The notes beneath the pieces are model-generated. The model was given only the letters and a program-made list of their open reading frames with translations, had not been told where the DNA came from and did not search any database. A stretch of DNA of 53,331 bases from an uncultured Verrucomicrobiae bacterium. GTDB lineage: Bacteria; Verrucomicrobiota; Verrucomicrobiia; Limisphaerales; J093. The stretch is from positions 1 to 53,331 of the forward strand of contig CALFAV010000058.1 of the NCBI GenBank assembly GCA_937946835.1. Reading direction: 5' to 3'. A program made the position numbers and the translations under genes. This document shows, in pieces, positions 13,993-22,480 of the stretch; the stretch's first letter is position 1; each line of letters begins with the position of its first letter.

Positions 13993-14781
13993 GTGCCCCT
14001 GGTCTTCAACTTCGCGCCCTCCCCGGCCGTGCTGCGTCCCCGGCGACCGCGGCGAAGGCGGAAACCCGGGCATCCCCTGGCCGGGTTTACGCTGATCGAG
14101 CTGCTGGTGGTCATTGCCATCATTGCCATCCTGGCCGGGATGCTTTTGCCCGCGCTGGCCCGAGCCAGGGCCCAGGGCCACGCCACCGTTTGCCGCAACA
14201 ACCTCAAGCAAATCGGCCTGGCCACGTTCATGTACGCGGACGACAACCGGGACCAATTGCCCTTCGCCTGGTGGTACTACGCGCCGCATGACAGCGCGGA
14301 CTCGAACAACTTCCAAACGTTGCTCATCCCTTACGTGGCCAAGCTCAAATTCGAGTCCGGCACCAGCAGCGCGAACAGCGACTTCGCCAAAAACGTGTTC
14401 CGCTGCCCCACCCGGATGCAGGAAAACCACTGGCGGGCCTACAAGCATTTCCCCGGCTTCGCCAACCCGTGGAAGATCAGCTACGCCATGAGCCAGTACA
14501 CCCTGGCCGGCTATCCGCCCGCGGTAACCAGTCCACAGACGGCCAGGCTCACGGCGGTGCCCGCGCCGGCGCAAACCCTGGGCACGGTGGACGTCTCTTA
14601 CGAACTGAACCACCCGGCCATCATCACCCTGGGCCGCACCGCTGAGGGCTACTACGACGTGGGCTACCGGCACGGCCAAAAGCATCCGGGCGGCCGGGCC
14701 AACGTGGTTTACTTCGACGGGCACGTCGGCTCTTTCCATGCCCGCCAAACCAACGACATTATCCTGGATTTCAAACGCTGA
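13993..14781 (+). CDS. Prepilin-like protein, Verrucomicrobia type
   Basis: This 262-aa protein from a GTG start has a basic leader of about 30 residues and then [29 protein letters not shown]. That is a type IV prepilin/pseudopilin cleavage site (G-F, Glu at +5) and hydrophobic helix. The C-terminus has [19 protein letters not shown], the H-x9-DG motif common to the large prepilin-like families of Verrucomicrobia and Planctomycetes. These are thought to be processed by prepilin peptidase and exported through a type II or IV pilus-like system; their function is largely unknown. It follows the DUF1080 gene by 92 bp. Confidence 0.88.
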   Translation: MPLVFNFAPSPAVLRPRRPRRRRKPGHPLAGFTLIELLVVIAIIAILAGMLLPALARARAQGHATVCRNNLKQIGLATFMYADDNRDQLPFAWWYYAPHDSADSNNFQTLLIPYVAKLKFESGTSSANSDFAKNVFRCPTRMQENHWRAYKHFPGFANPWKISYAMSQYTLAGYPPAVTSPQTARLTAVPAPAQTLGTVDVSYELNHPAIITLGRTAEGYYDVGYRHGQKHPGGRANVVYFDGHVGSFHARQTNDIILDFKR

Positions 14782-14881
14782 GGCGGCACCGGCCGTGCGG
14801 CCGCCACCGCCACCTCCGATCCCTTGACTCCACGCTTTTGCCGAACCTCCAACCCCACAAACCCAAACCCAACGTGATCCC

Positions 14882-17695
14882 ATGAACCCACAACTTAACC
14901 CTCTGGCGCCGGTCCTGGCTACCGGCTTGTGGCTTTCAACCCTGACGGCGTTTGGCCAGGCCCTTGTCCGCAACCCCAGCTTCGAGAGCAACTGGAACGA
15001 AACCTGGCCCCATTACGGTGCGGTGGACGAGTGGGCCGGTGCCAGCGGCGTCAACGACCTGTCTCTGGACCCGGGCGGTCCTTTTCACAATGCGGGCACG
15101 CCGGTCCCCGACCGGGTACGCGTCGGCTTCAAGCAGGGCAATGGCGACGTGTCGCAGGTGATCTCCGGCCTGACCCCGGGTGCCTCGTACTGGGTGCAGT
15201 TTTTCTACGACGGCCGGCGCGGCGGCGGGGCTTCCCAATCCTTGAAGGTGAAGTTCGACAACACCGAGATTGCCGACATCCCCACCATCCGTCCCTCGGA
15301 CGGCCCGTACTATTTCCACAATGCCGGGTTTATTCCGGCCAACGACACCGGCACCCTCACCTTCAGCCACACCGTCAACGGCGATCGCACGCTGCTGCTG
15401 GACGCGGTCACCATCGTGGCGCGCGGCACCAACGACGTGGTGGTGCGCAATCCCAGTTTTGAAGCCAGTGGCACCCTGCCCGAAGTGGGCATCTTGCACA
15501 ACCTGGCCGGCTGGGCCCAAACCGGCATGGTGGGTGTGGACAACGGTTCTGCGGGTTACGCCACCACCGGCACCGTCCCCGACCAGGAACTGGTGGCCTT
15601 CATCCGGGGCGAGGGGTCCCTGGCGCAACCGTTGGAAGGACTGATCGTGGGCAACGAGTATGAAATCCAGGTCCACGTCAACGCCGGCGCCGGGACCGCC
15701 CCGCGCCTGCAAATCCGCGTGGGGGACCAGGTCCTCAGCGACGAACCCGTCAGCCCCGGCAATTACCGTCTGGTCAGTCACAAGTTCAAAGCCACCGCGA
15801 CCACCGCCGATCTGGTCCTGGCACAAACCCGGCCGGGACCTGACACGCTCTTGCTGGACAACGTGCGGGTGCTGGGCACGGTGAAACCGCCCCTGCCCCC
15901 TCTGGGCTTTGCCCCCCTGGCCAGCGAGACCGGCCCCGAGCAACGGCTCGCCCACACCGTGACCATCCCCGCGGCGGCGCTGGCCGAAGGCCCGGTCACC
16001 GTCCGCCTGGCCAGCTCGAATCCCAACATTGCCCGCCTCGAAGGCGCGGGCGCGGACGGCACGCTTGCCCTGACCTTCAACCCGGGCGAGGGCACCACGC
16101 GCGAATTCATCGTGCACACGGTGCGACGGGGTACGGTGGTGATCAACGTGCTGGCGAGCGGGGGCGTACCGGTCCAACTGACGCCGCTGATCAACGTCTC
16201 CTCCTCGCTGGTGAAAAACCCCTCCTTCGAGGCCACCGCCGTCCCGGCTTTCCCGGGCTACGGTCCCATCCCGGCCTGGCAGGGCACCGGACAAACCGGG
16301 CTCAATGCCACGGATATCGCCAGCAACCCGGCCGGGCCGTTCGGCGACAACGGCCTGGTGCCGGACCGCCAGCAAGTGGCCTTCATTCAGGGCACCGGGA
16401 GCCTCGCCCAGGAAATCCAAGACCTGATCCCCGGCCGTTCCTACTGGCTTCAGTTTCGCTACAATGCGCGTGGCTGCTGCGGGGAAAGGAGCCACCATCT
16501 CAGGGTCCGCTTTGCCGGCGTTCAACTGGCCGAATTCCTCAACCTCACCCCGGTGGGCGATTTGGGTGAAACCGAATACTACTTCGCCCACGTGCCCTTC
16601 ACCCCCACCGCCACCGGCGGCCTGCTTGAGTTCGTCCACGACGTGGTAAGCGGCGACGCCTCGGTTGTGCTGGACGCGGTGAACATCATCCCGCGTGACG
16701 CCGGGGAAATTGTGATTCAAAACCCGAGTTTCGAGGCCAGTGGGTCCCCACCGGGGGTGGGTTACCTGAATCCGTTTCGGCTGTCCGGCTGGACCGCCGG
16801 CCCCGGCGGCTACGGCATCAATGTCAATGGCGAGGGCCCCTTCACCGACAACGGCTGGGTGCCGGATCAGGACCGCGCCGGATTCCTGCAGGGCACGGGT
16901 ACCGCGATCTCCCAAACCCTCACCGGCCTCACCCCGGGCGGCCGCTACACCTTGGTGCTCGGTCTCAACGCCCGCAACTGCTGCGGGGGGACCCCCATCG
17001 CCCGTGTCACGTTTGCCGAGGAAGTGCTCTTCGAGCAGGTGGTGCCCCCGGTGGGCGCCCTCAACCCCTACCCCTCGCTGTACCTGCCCTTCACCGCTCC
17101 GGCCAATGAAGGCGTCCTGCGCATCGAAATCGCCGGCGCCGAACCGGCTGGAAGCGATGTCTCCCTGCTGTTCGACGACGTGCACCTGGTGCCGGGCACC
17201 CGTACCCCGCCGGTCATCACCGACCAGCCGGACAGCCAAACCGTGCCCGCCGGCGCCACGGTCGCCCTCGAAGTGGCCGCCACGGGGACAAATCTCCGCT
17301 ACCTCTGGCGGCGGGGCGAGCTGGGGTTGCGCAACGGCGGACGGGTCAGCGGCGCCGACACCGCCCGCCTGACCCTGACCGGGGTTACCCCGGACGACGC
17401 CGGCACTTACACGGTGTTGGTCTCAGACGGGCTGGGGGTCATCGGCAGCGATCCGGCTGAACTGATGGTGGAGGGCGAACCGGCCGCGGTGAACCTCTCG
17501 GTCCAGCGCCGGGCCAACGGCAACGTGCGCCTGAGTTGGCCGGCTGCCGCGACCGGTTTCGTACTGCAAACCACCCCCACTCTGCCCGGTGGCTGGGCCG
17601 ACAGCCCAACTGCGGCGGTGCTCGAGGGCGATTGGTGGACGGTGACTCTGGTGCCCACCGATCAGGCGAGATATTTCCGTTTGGTCAGGCCGTGA
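14882..17695 (+). CDS. Large secreted protein with DUF642-like repeats and an Ig-like domain
   Basis: This 937-aa protein has a signal peptide (about 1-27, ending AFGQA). Four related modules follow, each opening with VRNPSFES/ASG and containing PDRxxVxFxQG, LxPGxxYWxQFxY and LLLDAVxI blocks (about 28-185, 186-335, 450-620, 621-775). They resemble DUF642/galactose-binding jelly rolls. An Ig-like domain (about 780-865) has PDSQTVPAGATVALEV and DDAGTYTVLVSDG. The C-terminal strand region ends in ARYFRLVRP, a common ending of verrucomicrobial extracellular proteins. Modules 3 and 4 contain a NARNCCGG-like Cys pair. It probably binds extracellular polysaccharide. Confidence 0.8.
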   Translation: MNPQLNPLAPVLATGLWLSTLTAFGQALVRNPSFESNWNETWPHYGAVDEWAGASGVNDLSLDPGGPFHNAGTPVPDRVRVGFKQGNGDVSQVISGLTPGASYWVQFFYDGRRGGGASQSLKVKFDNTEIADIPTIRPSDGPYYFHNAGFIPANDTGTLTFSHTVNGDRTLLLDAVTIVARGTNDVVVRNPSFEASGTLPEVGILHNLAGWAQTGMVGVDNGSAGYATTGTVPDQELVAFIRGEGSLAQPLEGLIVGNEYEIQVHVNAGAGTAPRLQIRVGDQVLSDEPVSPGNYRLVSHKFKATATTADLVLAQTRPGPDTLLLDNVRVLGTVKPPLPPLGFAPLASETGPEQRLAHTVTIPAAALAEGPVTVRLASSNPNIARLEGAGADGTLALTFNPGEGTTREFIVHTVRRGTVVINVLASGGVPVQLTPLINVSSSLVKNPSFEATAVPAFPGYGPIPAWQGTGQTGLNATDIASNPAGPFGDNGLVPDRQQVAFIQGTGSLAQEIQDLIPGRSYWLQFRYNARGCCGERSHHLRVRFAGVQLAEFLNLTPVGDLGETEYYFAHVPFTPTATGGLLEFVHDVVSGDASVVLDAVNIIPRDAGEIVIQNPSFEASGSPPGVGYLNPFRLSGWTAGPGGYGINVNGEGPFTDNGWVPDQDRAGFLQGTGTAISQTLTGLTPGGRYTLVLGLNARNCCGGTPIARVTFAEEVLFEQVVPPVGALNPYPSLYLPFTAPANEGVLRIEIAGAEPAGSDVSLLFDDVHLVPGTRTPPVITDQPDSQTVPAGATVALEVAATGTNLRYLWRRGELGLRNGGRVSGADTARLTLTGVTPDDAGTYTVLVSDGLGVIGSDPAELMVEGEPAAVNLSVQRRANGNVRLSWPAAATGFVLQTTPTLPGGWADSPTAAVLEGDWWTVTLVPTDQARYFRLVRP

Positions 17696-17843
17696 CGCCC
17701 GCCGCGAGGACTCCACGGCAATCGCTCCGGAGCGGCAACGTCCCAGCCCATTTTTCACGGGGCAGGCCGGCGGCTTGAAAATGATCGGGCCTCGCGGCAG
17801 GGCGCGGCCGCAAACCGCCTTGTCCCCGTGCCCGCCTTCGGTT

Positions 17844-18962
17844 ATGCCATCCGTCATGGACTCCCGGGAAGCGCTCATTGCCCTGAACATGGTGGACCAT
17901 GTCGGGCCGGTGCGCCTGCGTCAGCTCCTCGAGCATTTTGGGGATGCCCCGGCCGTGTTGGCCGCCTCGAAGGCCGAGTTGCTCCGCGTCCGCGGCATTG
18001 GCGAGGAAACCGCCGAGGCCATCGCCGGCTGGGAAAAAACCGTGGACCTGGCCGGGGAGTTGCAGCGCATCCGGGACTTTGGTTGCCGGGTCATCATTCA
18101 GGCGGACGCCGAGTACCCGGAGCTGCTGCGGCAGATTTACGACCCGCCCATTGTGTTGTACGTGAAAGGCGCGCTGCGGCCGCAGGACAAAAACGCCGTG
18201 GCCATGGTGGGCTCCCGGCAAACCACCCACTACGGCCTCGAGAGCGCCCGCCGCCTGGCCTACCAACTGGCCTTTTGCGGCGTCACCGTCGTCAGCGGCG
18301 GCGCGCGCGGCATTGACACCGCGGCGCACCAGGGGGCGTTGGCGGCGAGGGGCCGCACCATCGCCGTGCTGGGCACGGGCATCAACCGGGTGTTCCCCCC
18401 GGAAAATGCCGAGCTGTTCGAGCGCATTGCCACTCATGGCGCGCTCCTGACCCAGTTCCCCTTCAACCGGCCGGCCGACAAGCAGAGCTTCCCGATCCGC
18501 AACCGGATCGTGGCCGGCATGACGCTCGGCACCGTGGTGGTGGAGGCCGATCGGCACAGCGGCGCGCTCATCACCGCCGGCATGGCCGTGGACCTCGGCC
18601 GGCAGGTGTTCGCGGTCCCGGGGCGGATTGACTCGCCCCAGAGCAAGGGCTGTCACGATCTGATCAAAAAGGGGGCCAAGCTCTGCGAAAGCGCCGAGGA
18701 CATCTTGAGCGAGTTTGAGTACCTGTTTCCCGCCGCCAACCGTCCGCCGGGACCGGCCGAGACCGGCAGTTTGCCCGCGTTGACGCTGTCCGAACCCGAA
18801 CAACGCGTCCTGGAGCTGCTCGGCCCGGAGGAAACGCCCGTGGACGAAGTCATCCGGCGCAGCGGGCTACCGGCTTCGACCGTGTCGGTGGCCCTGTTCA
18901 GCCTCGAGATGAAGCGCCTGGTGCGGCAGTTGCCGGGCAAGTTGTACGTGCGGGCCGGCTGA
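17844..18962 (+). CDS. dprA: DNA processing protein DprA
   Basis: About 372 aa from ATG 17844; ATG 17856 (MDSREALIAL) is equally possible, and the longer frame upstream is low-complexity. DprA protects incoming single-stranded DNA and loads RecA during transformation. An N-terminal helix-hairpin-helix region (LLRVRGIGEETAEAI) leads into the Rossmann-like core with AMVGSRQTTHYGLESARRLA, VVSGGARGIDTAAHQGAL, NRIVAGMTLGTVVVEA and HSGALITAGMAVDLGRQVFAVPG. The C-terminal winged helix (LSEPEQRVLELLGPEETPVD) is present. Length is normal. Confidence 0.97.
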   Translation: MPSVMDSREALIALNMVDHVGPVRLRQLLEHFGDAPAVLAASKAELLRVRGIGEETAEAIAGWEKTVDLAGELQRIRDFGCRVIIQADAEYPELLRQIYDPPIVLYVKGALRPQDKNAVAMVGSRQTTHYGLESARRLAYQLAFCGVTVVSGGARGIDTAAHQGALAARGRTIAVLGTGINRVFPPENAELFERIATHGALLTQFPFNRPADKQSFPIRNRIVAGMTLGTVVVEADRHSGALITAGMAVDLGRQVFAVPGRIDSPQSKGCHDLIKKGAKLCESAEDILSEFEYLFPAANRPPGPAETGSLPALTLSEPEQRVLELLGPEETPVDEVIRRSGLPASTVSVALFSLEMKRLVRQLPGKLYVRAG

Positions 18963-18990
18963 GCGCCCCCGGGGGGCGGGCGGCAGGCGG

Positions 18991-19024
18991 AAAATGAAAA
19001 ACCGGGAACGGCGCGTTCCCGGTG
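18991..19024 (-). terminator. Rho-independent terminator of the DUF481 gene
   Basis: A 9-bp stem ACCGGGAAC/GTTCCCGGT with a 5-base loop (19002-19024) is followed on the minus strand by TTTTCATTTTC. It lies 28 bp past the stop at 19052. Confidence 0.85.
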
Positions 19025-19051
19025 GGTTGTCAAACCAGGGCGAGGTGAACC

Positions 19052-19804
19052 TCAGAAGGTGTAACCGATGCCCGCCACGAGCTTGAAATCGTTTTCCGTG
19101 CGCCCCGGGGCCGGCTCACTGCGGTAGTTGTCGGTGGCCACCACCCGCAGGTCCAGGGACTCGGTGATCTTGGTGGCGATGCCGATTTCCGCGGTGAGCA
19201 GGTAATCCGCCCAGTCATCAATCTTCGGGGCGTAGTCCAGACTCTGCCAGAGCCGGGCGGTCTTGCTGATCTGCCAGGTGAACTTTTCGCCGAACCGGAT
19301 GGTCGCGTAGTCGCGTTGGTCCTGATGATGGTACTTCTCCAGGACGTAGCCCGGGCCGGCCTCGAGGCTGAGGGTGATTTTTTCGTTTTTGACCAGGTAG
19401 TAACCGGCACCCCCGCTGAAGGTCAGGCGGTAGGCGATGTCCGCCACGTCGTCATGAAGCGCGTCCACCCGGACAAAGCCGAACAGCCGCTCGCTGAACA
19501 ACCGGTTGTACTGGAGGAACCCGGTCGCGCTGGCCGCCGTGGTGACGTCATCGGTTTCGCCGTACGTACCGGCGGCGCCAAAAAACGCCTCGTTCTGGCC
19601 CCACTTGCGCTCGGAATTCAGCGTGGCAGTGGCGGTGACGGTGTCACTGTTGCCGCGGGTGAGCGCGGCACCGACGCTGGCGGTGGTTTTCCAGGTGCTC
19701 TTGGAAGCCTCCGCCGCCGACGTCTGCGCCAAAACACCGGTGGCGACCCCGGCCAGCCCGAGCAGGGACAACGGGGTCGCGATCAGGCATTGATTTGGTT
19801 TCAT
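19052..19804 (-). CDS. DUF481 family outer-membrane beta-barrel protein
   Basis: This is 250 aa from ATG 19804; the frame extends upstream but MKPNQCLIATPLSLLGLAGVATGVLAQ is a clean signal peptide. The mature part has alternating amphipathic strands: ASVGAALTRGNSDTVTATATLN, the DUF481 signature. Further strands follow (FGFVRVDALHDDVADIAYRL, GAGYYLVKNEKITLSLEAGPGY), and the last strand is FKLVAGIGYTF with a terminal Phe, as outer-membrane barrels require. The family includes E. coli YdiY; function is unclear. Confidence 0.88.
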   Translation of the reverse strand: MKPNQCLIATPLSLLGLAGVATGVLAQTSAAEASKSTWKTTASVGAALTRGNSDTVTATATLNSERKWGQNEAFFGAAGTYGETDDVTTAASATGFLQYNRLFSERLFGFVRVDALHDDVADIAYRLTFSGGAGYYLVKNEKITLSLEAGPGYVLEKYHHQDQRDYATIRFGEKFTWQISKTARLWQSLDYAPKIDDWADYLLTAEIGIATKITESLDLRVVATDNYRSEPAPGRTENDFKLVAGIGYTF

Positions 19805-20373
19805 GCAGGGATTTGAGGATACGGATTTGTTGCTTGAGTTGGGTTGGACCAAGTTTGGCCATGATTCCGCGTCACACGGCTTCCCCACTCTACCCATCAC
19901 GGACATGCGCGCAACACAATTGGCGGGCGGTTCCTTAACCGGCATAAAAAAGCCCGTCAACAGTCAAGGCGTATCCCGGACACGGGCCGGGGCCAACCGA
20001 GTTGTTCACGACCTGACCGGCGCCAGCTCGGGTGGCATCGGCACCACGTCTGGCAGGCTTGGTCCGCTTGCCAGCCCCGGACCAACCCATCGGTTCCCGG
20101 CGGAAATGCCCGCCAACCCGGCCGCGTGCCATTGGAGGGCCCGGGTCGGGATAACCGTTCACCCCACCCCGGCCTTCCCGCCTCTGCGGCACCGCGCCGC
20201 GGGGTGGAGGTTGAGACCGACGGCAAGGTGATTACCCGCCGCCTTGCCGCCCAAAGGCTGCCTTTGGGGAAAATCCCGCCGACAGACACGCCGCCAGGAA
20301 GACAAATAATGTCAACATTTTCACAAATAGGGGAAAGCAGCCGGCTCGCCGGCCCGGATAATGCCGGTCGGTT
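19805..20373. other. Intergenic region between divergent genes
   Basis: No gene is supported. On the minus strand, TTGACG (19955-19960), 17 bp, TAAGGA (19932-19937) is a weak promoter candidate for the DUF481 gene. Near the right end two adjacent hairpins lie at 20222-20248 (GGCAAGG/CCTTGCC) and 20250-20268 (CCCAAAGG-CTG-CCTTTGGG). Neither is followed by a T-run. Confidence 0.5.
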
Positions 20374-21348
20374 GTGAAACCGCCACCGCCGGCCAATTCA
20401 TCCGCCCTTCAGCCCCGGGAAGCTGCTGCCGTACTTCCCCAAGGGGAAACGGCCGGCGGAGCGCCGGCTTCGGGCGGCGAAGTTCCCCCGCAGCCTTCGC
20501 GCGGCTGGGAAACGGCCTTCGGGTACGCCCGGAACTTCCTCGACAACCGTTTTGTGTACGTGGTGGTTTCCCCCCGCGCCCACGGCCTGTCGGTGGGGGT
20601 GAACCTGAACCCGGACAAGCGGTGCAACTTCGATTGCGTGTACTGCGAGGTCAACCGCCAAACGCCCCCCTGGGAAACGGTTCTGGACGTGCCGGTGATG
20701 ATCCGGGAACTCCAGCAAACCCTGAACCGCATTCGGGCGGGGCACCTGCGGAGCGTGCCCGGCTACCAACACCTGCCGGACGAACTCCTGCGGCCGCGCC
20801 ACGTAACCCTCAGCGGCGACGGCGAACCCACCCTGTGCCCGAATTTTACCGAAGCGGTGCAGGCGATCCTGCATCTGCGGGCGCTGGGCGTGACCCCGTT
20901 TTTCAAGCTGGTGCTGGTGTCCAACGCCACGGGGCTGGACCGCCCCGAGGTCCAACAAGGCGTGCGCGCCCTCACGCTGCAGGACGAAATCTGGCTCAAG
21001 CTCGACGCCGGCACCCGCGAGTACTACGAGCGAATTGACCGCCCGCAACAAGTACCCTTCGAGCACGTGCTGGCCAATATCCTGGCCCTGGGCCGGCAGC
21101 GGCCCGTCATCATCCAGAGCCTGTTTCCCAAATTCTGCGGGCAGGAGCCCGACGAGACTGAAATCGAAGCCTACGTCGCCCGGTTGCGGGAACTGCGCGA
21201 CGCGGGGGCCCAGATTGCGCTGGTCCAGGTCTATTCGGCCCTGCGCCCCACCATGCATCCCGAATGCGCGCACCTGCCGCTGCGGACCCTTTCCCGCATC
21301 GCTCAGGCGGTCCACAGAGCCACCGGGTTGCGCACCGAGGTGTTCTAA
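20374..21348 (+). CDS. Radical SAM protein (COG0731-like)
   Basis: This 324-aa protein starts at GTG 20374. The iron-sulfur motif is C84-x3-C88-x2-C91 in CNFDCVYCEVN, and the SAM-binding GE-type motif is LSGDGEPTLCPNF. Later segments FKLVLVSNATGLD, DEIWLKLDAGTREYYERIDRP and VIIQSLFPKF are typical of a full radical SAM TIM barrel. The overall pattern resembles the COG0731 Fe-S oxidoreductases, but no substrate can be assigned. The first 40 residues are Pro/Ala-rich and probably disordered. The gene stands alone. Confidence 0.88.
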   Translation: MKPPPPANSSALQPREAAAVLPQGETAGGAPASGGEVPPQPSRGWETAFGYARNFLDNRFVYVVVSPRAHGLSVGVNLNPDKRCNFDCVYCEVNRQTPPWETVLDVPVMIRELQQTLNRIRAGHLRSVPGYQHLPDELLRPRHVTLSGDGEPTLCPNFTEAVQAILHLRALGVTPFFKLVLVSNATGLDRPEVQQGVRALTLQDEIWLKLDAGTREYYERIDRPQQVPFEHVLANILALGRQRPVIIQSLFPKFCGQEPDETEIEAYVARLRELRDAGAQIALVQVYSALRPTMHPECAHLPLRTLSRIAQAVHRATGLRTEVF

Positions 21349-21544
21349 CCCGAACTGTCCCGCCATCGGGGCGAGGGTTTTTTCCCGGGGCAACTTGCGC
21401 CGGAAATGGGGAACACCATAATTTGGCGGTGACGGGTCAACGAATGTGCGGGTATTCTCAACCCAGGTCCCGGCCCAACAATCGAGCAAGCTCGGGACCG
21501 CCGGCAGCCGGCTTGCGGACTTGCCTCCTGCAGCGTGGCCTTCC

Positions 21545-22435
21545 ATGAACAACAACGACGAGCGCAACCGGGTCATTGAAGCGCTGGCCGCCTCCCGGCT
21601 CTACCAGGAATTTTGCCGCGCCTACAACGACCTCACCGGCCTGCCGCTGACCCTGCGGCCGATCGAGTCCTGGCAACTGCCCTACCACGGCAAGCGCAAC
21701 GAAAACGCCTACTGCGCGCTCATGGCCCAAAAAAGCAGCACCTGCGCCGCCTGCCTCCAGACCCAGCAGCGGCTCTCGGAAAGCGCCGCCGAAAGCCCCC
21801 AGACGGTGACCTGCCCCTCCGGCCTGACGGAGACCGCGGTCCCCGTGCGGTTGGGGGAGAAGCTGGTGGGGTTTCTGCAAACCGGCCAGGCCTTCCGCCG
21901 CAAACCCACTCCGGGGCAATTCGCTCGTCTGGTCAAGCAGCTCCGGCAGTGGGACCCGGCCTTGTCCCCGGAGGCCGTGGAGCAGGCCTATTTCCGCACC
22001 CGGGTGCTCTCGCCCCGGGAGCAGGACGCCATCGTGCGGATGCTTTCGGTCTTCGCGCAGCACCTGGCAACGGTGAGCAACCAGTTGCTCGTTCAGCAGG
22101 AACGTCCCGAGCCGCCCATGGTCACCCGGGCCAAGGAGTACATCGCCGAACACCAGTCCGAGGACCTCTCGCTGGGCGAGGTGGCCCGGGCCGTCAACGC
22201 CAGCACATTTTACTTCTGCAAGGTGTTCAAGAAGGCCACCGGGCTGAACTTCACCGACTACGTGTCGCGCGTGCGCATCGAGAAGGCCAAGAACCTGGTC
22301 ATGAATCCCAACCTGCGCATCAGCGAAATCGCCTACGAGGTCGGCTTCCAATCCCTGACCCACTTCAACCGGGTCTTCAAAAAAATCACCGGCCTGTCGC
22401 CCACCGCCTACCGGGCGCAGTTGCCCGGCCGGTAA
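21545..22435 (+). CDS. PocR-domain AraC family transcriptional regulator
   Basis: This is 296 aa from ATG 21545 (MNNNDERNRV); the frame upstream looks non-coding. The N-terminal domain (about 10-180) carries the PocR ligand-binding pattern with C57, C67, C70 and C90 (AYCALM, STCAACLQ, VTCPSG). In some members these cysteines bind a metal or sense a small hydrocarbon or diol. The C-terminal AraC domain (about 192-296) has LSLGEVARAVNASTFYFCKVFKKATG and ISEIAYEVGFQSLTHFNRVFKK. PocR controls the pdu/cob genes of Salmonella. This gene is 10 kb from the BMC operon, so a link to it is only a suggestion. Confidence 0.9.
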   Translation: MNNNDERNRVIEALAASRLYQEFCRAYNDLTGLPLTLRPIESWQLPYHGKRNENAYCALMAQKSSTCAACLQTQQRLSESAAESPQTVTCPSGLTETAVPVRLGEKLVGFLQTGQAFRRKPTPGQFARLVKQLRQWDPALSPEAVEQAYFRTRVLSPREQDAIVRMLSVFAQHLATVSNQLLVQQERPEPPMVTRAKEYIAEHQSEDLSLGEVARAVNASTFYFCKVFKKATGLNFTDYVSRVRIEKAKNLVMNPNLRISEIAYEVGFQSLTHFNRVFKKITGLSPTAYRAQLPGR

Positions 22436-22480
22436 AGCGATTGGGGGCGTGACCCGGCACCCGGCCGACCGGCTTCGCGT

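Noticed and set aside
14936-17239. Minus-strand open frame of 767 codons opposite the DUF642-like protein
   Set aside because: The opposite strand has a signal peptide, repeated modules and an Ig-like domain; this frame has none and is compositionally biased.
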